Source: Desulfobacterales bacterium (GTDB lineage: Bacteria > Desulfobacterota > Desulfobacteria > Desulfobacterales > JAUCGF01). Taken from it: a stretch of 7,091 bases of DNA. Of this stretch, positions 6,982 through 7,091 are shown in pieces; positions within the stretch are counted from its first letter, which is position 1, and the number at the start of each line of letters is the position of its first letter. Location of the stretch: positions 1 to 7,091 of the forward strand of contig JAOZRC010000277.1 of NCBI GenBank assembly GCA_029940345.1. Reading direction: 5' to 3'. The translations under genes and the position numbers were made by a program. The notes beneath the pieces are model-generated. The model was not told the DNA's origin and searched no databases. It saw nothing but the letters and a program-made list of their open reading frames with translations.

Positions 6982-7010
6982 CTCGTTACGAGGCGGAGCC
7001 TCATAACGAG
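6982..7010. repeat. 29-base REP-like palindrome
   Basis: Two 13-base arms (6982-6994 and 6998-7010) are reverse complements at 12 of 13 positions, with a C-A mismatch in the middle and a GGA loop. The pattern is CTCGTTACGAGGC, GGA, GCCTCATAACGAG. It is followed by TTTT at 7011-7014, so it could end rightward transcription. Its form (CTCGTT-x-GGC-short loop-GCC-x-AACGAG) resembles a class of intergenic palindromes I know to be dispersed in many copies in some bacterial genomes. The assignment to such a family is from memory and not checked. It lies upstream of the operon, about 90 bases beyond the putative -10 box. Confidence 0.55.
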
Positions 7011-7018
7011 TTTTCTAT

Positions 7019-7041
7019 TTGGTCCTTTGGCCAATTTTTTT
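7019..7041 (+). terminator. Terminator-like hairpin with T run, reading rightward
   Basis: TTGG-T-CC at 7019-7025 pairs with GGCCAA at 7029-7034 around a TTT loop, giving six pairs with one bulged T. Seven T residues follow directly (7035-7041). This has the form of a weak intrinsic terminator on the plus strand. No plus-strand gene ends just before it in the window, so it may be a remnant, or may block transcription leaking through the preceding palindrome. Confidence 0.35.
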
Positions 7042-7078
7042 CGACCTGTGCGGTTAGGGAATTTTAAATAAATAACTT

Positions 7079-7091
7079 ACGCAAAATGCGT
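7079..7091. repeat. Small perfect inverted repeat at the window edge
   Basis: ACGCA (7079-7083) and TGCGT (7087-7091) are perfect complements around AAA. The preceding bases ACTT could extend the stem if AAGT follows beyond the window end. It might be the tip of a longer palindrome or a mobile-element end, but it is cut off here. Confidence 0.3.

Noticed and set aside
6923..7006. 27-codon plus-strand open frame upstream of the operon
   Set aside because: No Shine-Dalgarno precedes it, it ends inside the palindromic repeat, and its product has no recognisable features.
1..7091. CRISPR array, tRNA or rRNA genes, phage or transposase genes
   Set aside because: No regularly spaced direct repeats, no tRNA-like cloverleaf or rRNA sequence, and no matching protein motifs were seen on either strand.

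Overview
The window looks like chromosomal DNA of a Gram-negative environmental bacterium. Proteobacteria or Desulfobacterota would fit the many hybrid histidine kinases, the moderate GC content and the scattered palindromic repeats, but no sequence here fixes the taxon. There are five convincing protein genes: one on the plus strand and four on the minus strand. I see no tRNA, rRNA, CRISPR array, transposase or phage gene.

Left part (1-916): a short AT-rich leader with a perfect TATAAT box and a strong Shine-Dalgarno sequence, followed by a complete short-chain dehydrogenase/reductase (SDR) of the FabG-like type. It is transcribed alone in this window.

Middle gap (917-1116): about 200 bases between convergent genes. 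It holds several inverted repeats, chiefly a 107-base imperfect palindrome (961-1067) with 8-bp perfect ends. This resembles a small non-autonomous mobile element more than a plain terminator.

Main part (6862 down to 1117, minus strand): a compact four-gene two-component operon. In transcription order: (1) a response regulator with a C-terminal four-cysteine module; (2) a soluble histidine kinase with a roughly 100-residue helical insertion in its dimerisation domain; (3) a REC-HisKA-HATPase-REC hybrid kinase; (4) a second hybrid kinase of the same layout. Genes 1 and 2 overlap by 11 bases, genes 3 and 4 by 4 bases (ATGA), and genes 2 and 3 are 49 bases apart, so co-expression is very likely. 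None of the four proteins shows a membrane segment, a PAS, GAF or CHASE sensor domain, or a DNA-binding or other standard output domain. Five REC domains and three kinase cores therefore seem to form a cytoplasmic phosphate-exchange network. Its inputs and outputs must come from outside the window or through the unusual modules (the Cys4 tail, the kinase insertion and the C-terminal helical tails).

Right end (6863-7091): the operon leader with a good Shine-Dalgarno site, then a REP-like 29-base palindrome, a terminator-like hairpin reading rightward, and a small palindrome cut by the window edge. No gene is apparent there.

I do not see a clearly new defence or mobile system. The best leads are the sensorless and effectorless phosphorelay with its kinase insertion and Cys4 response regulator, and the 107-base palindrome.
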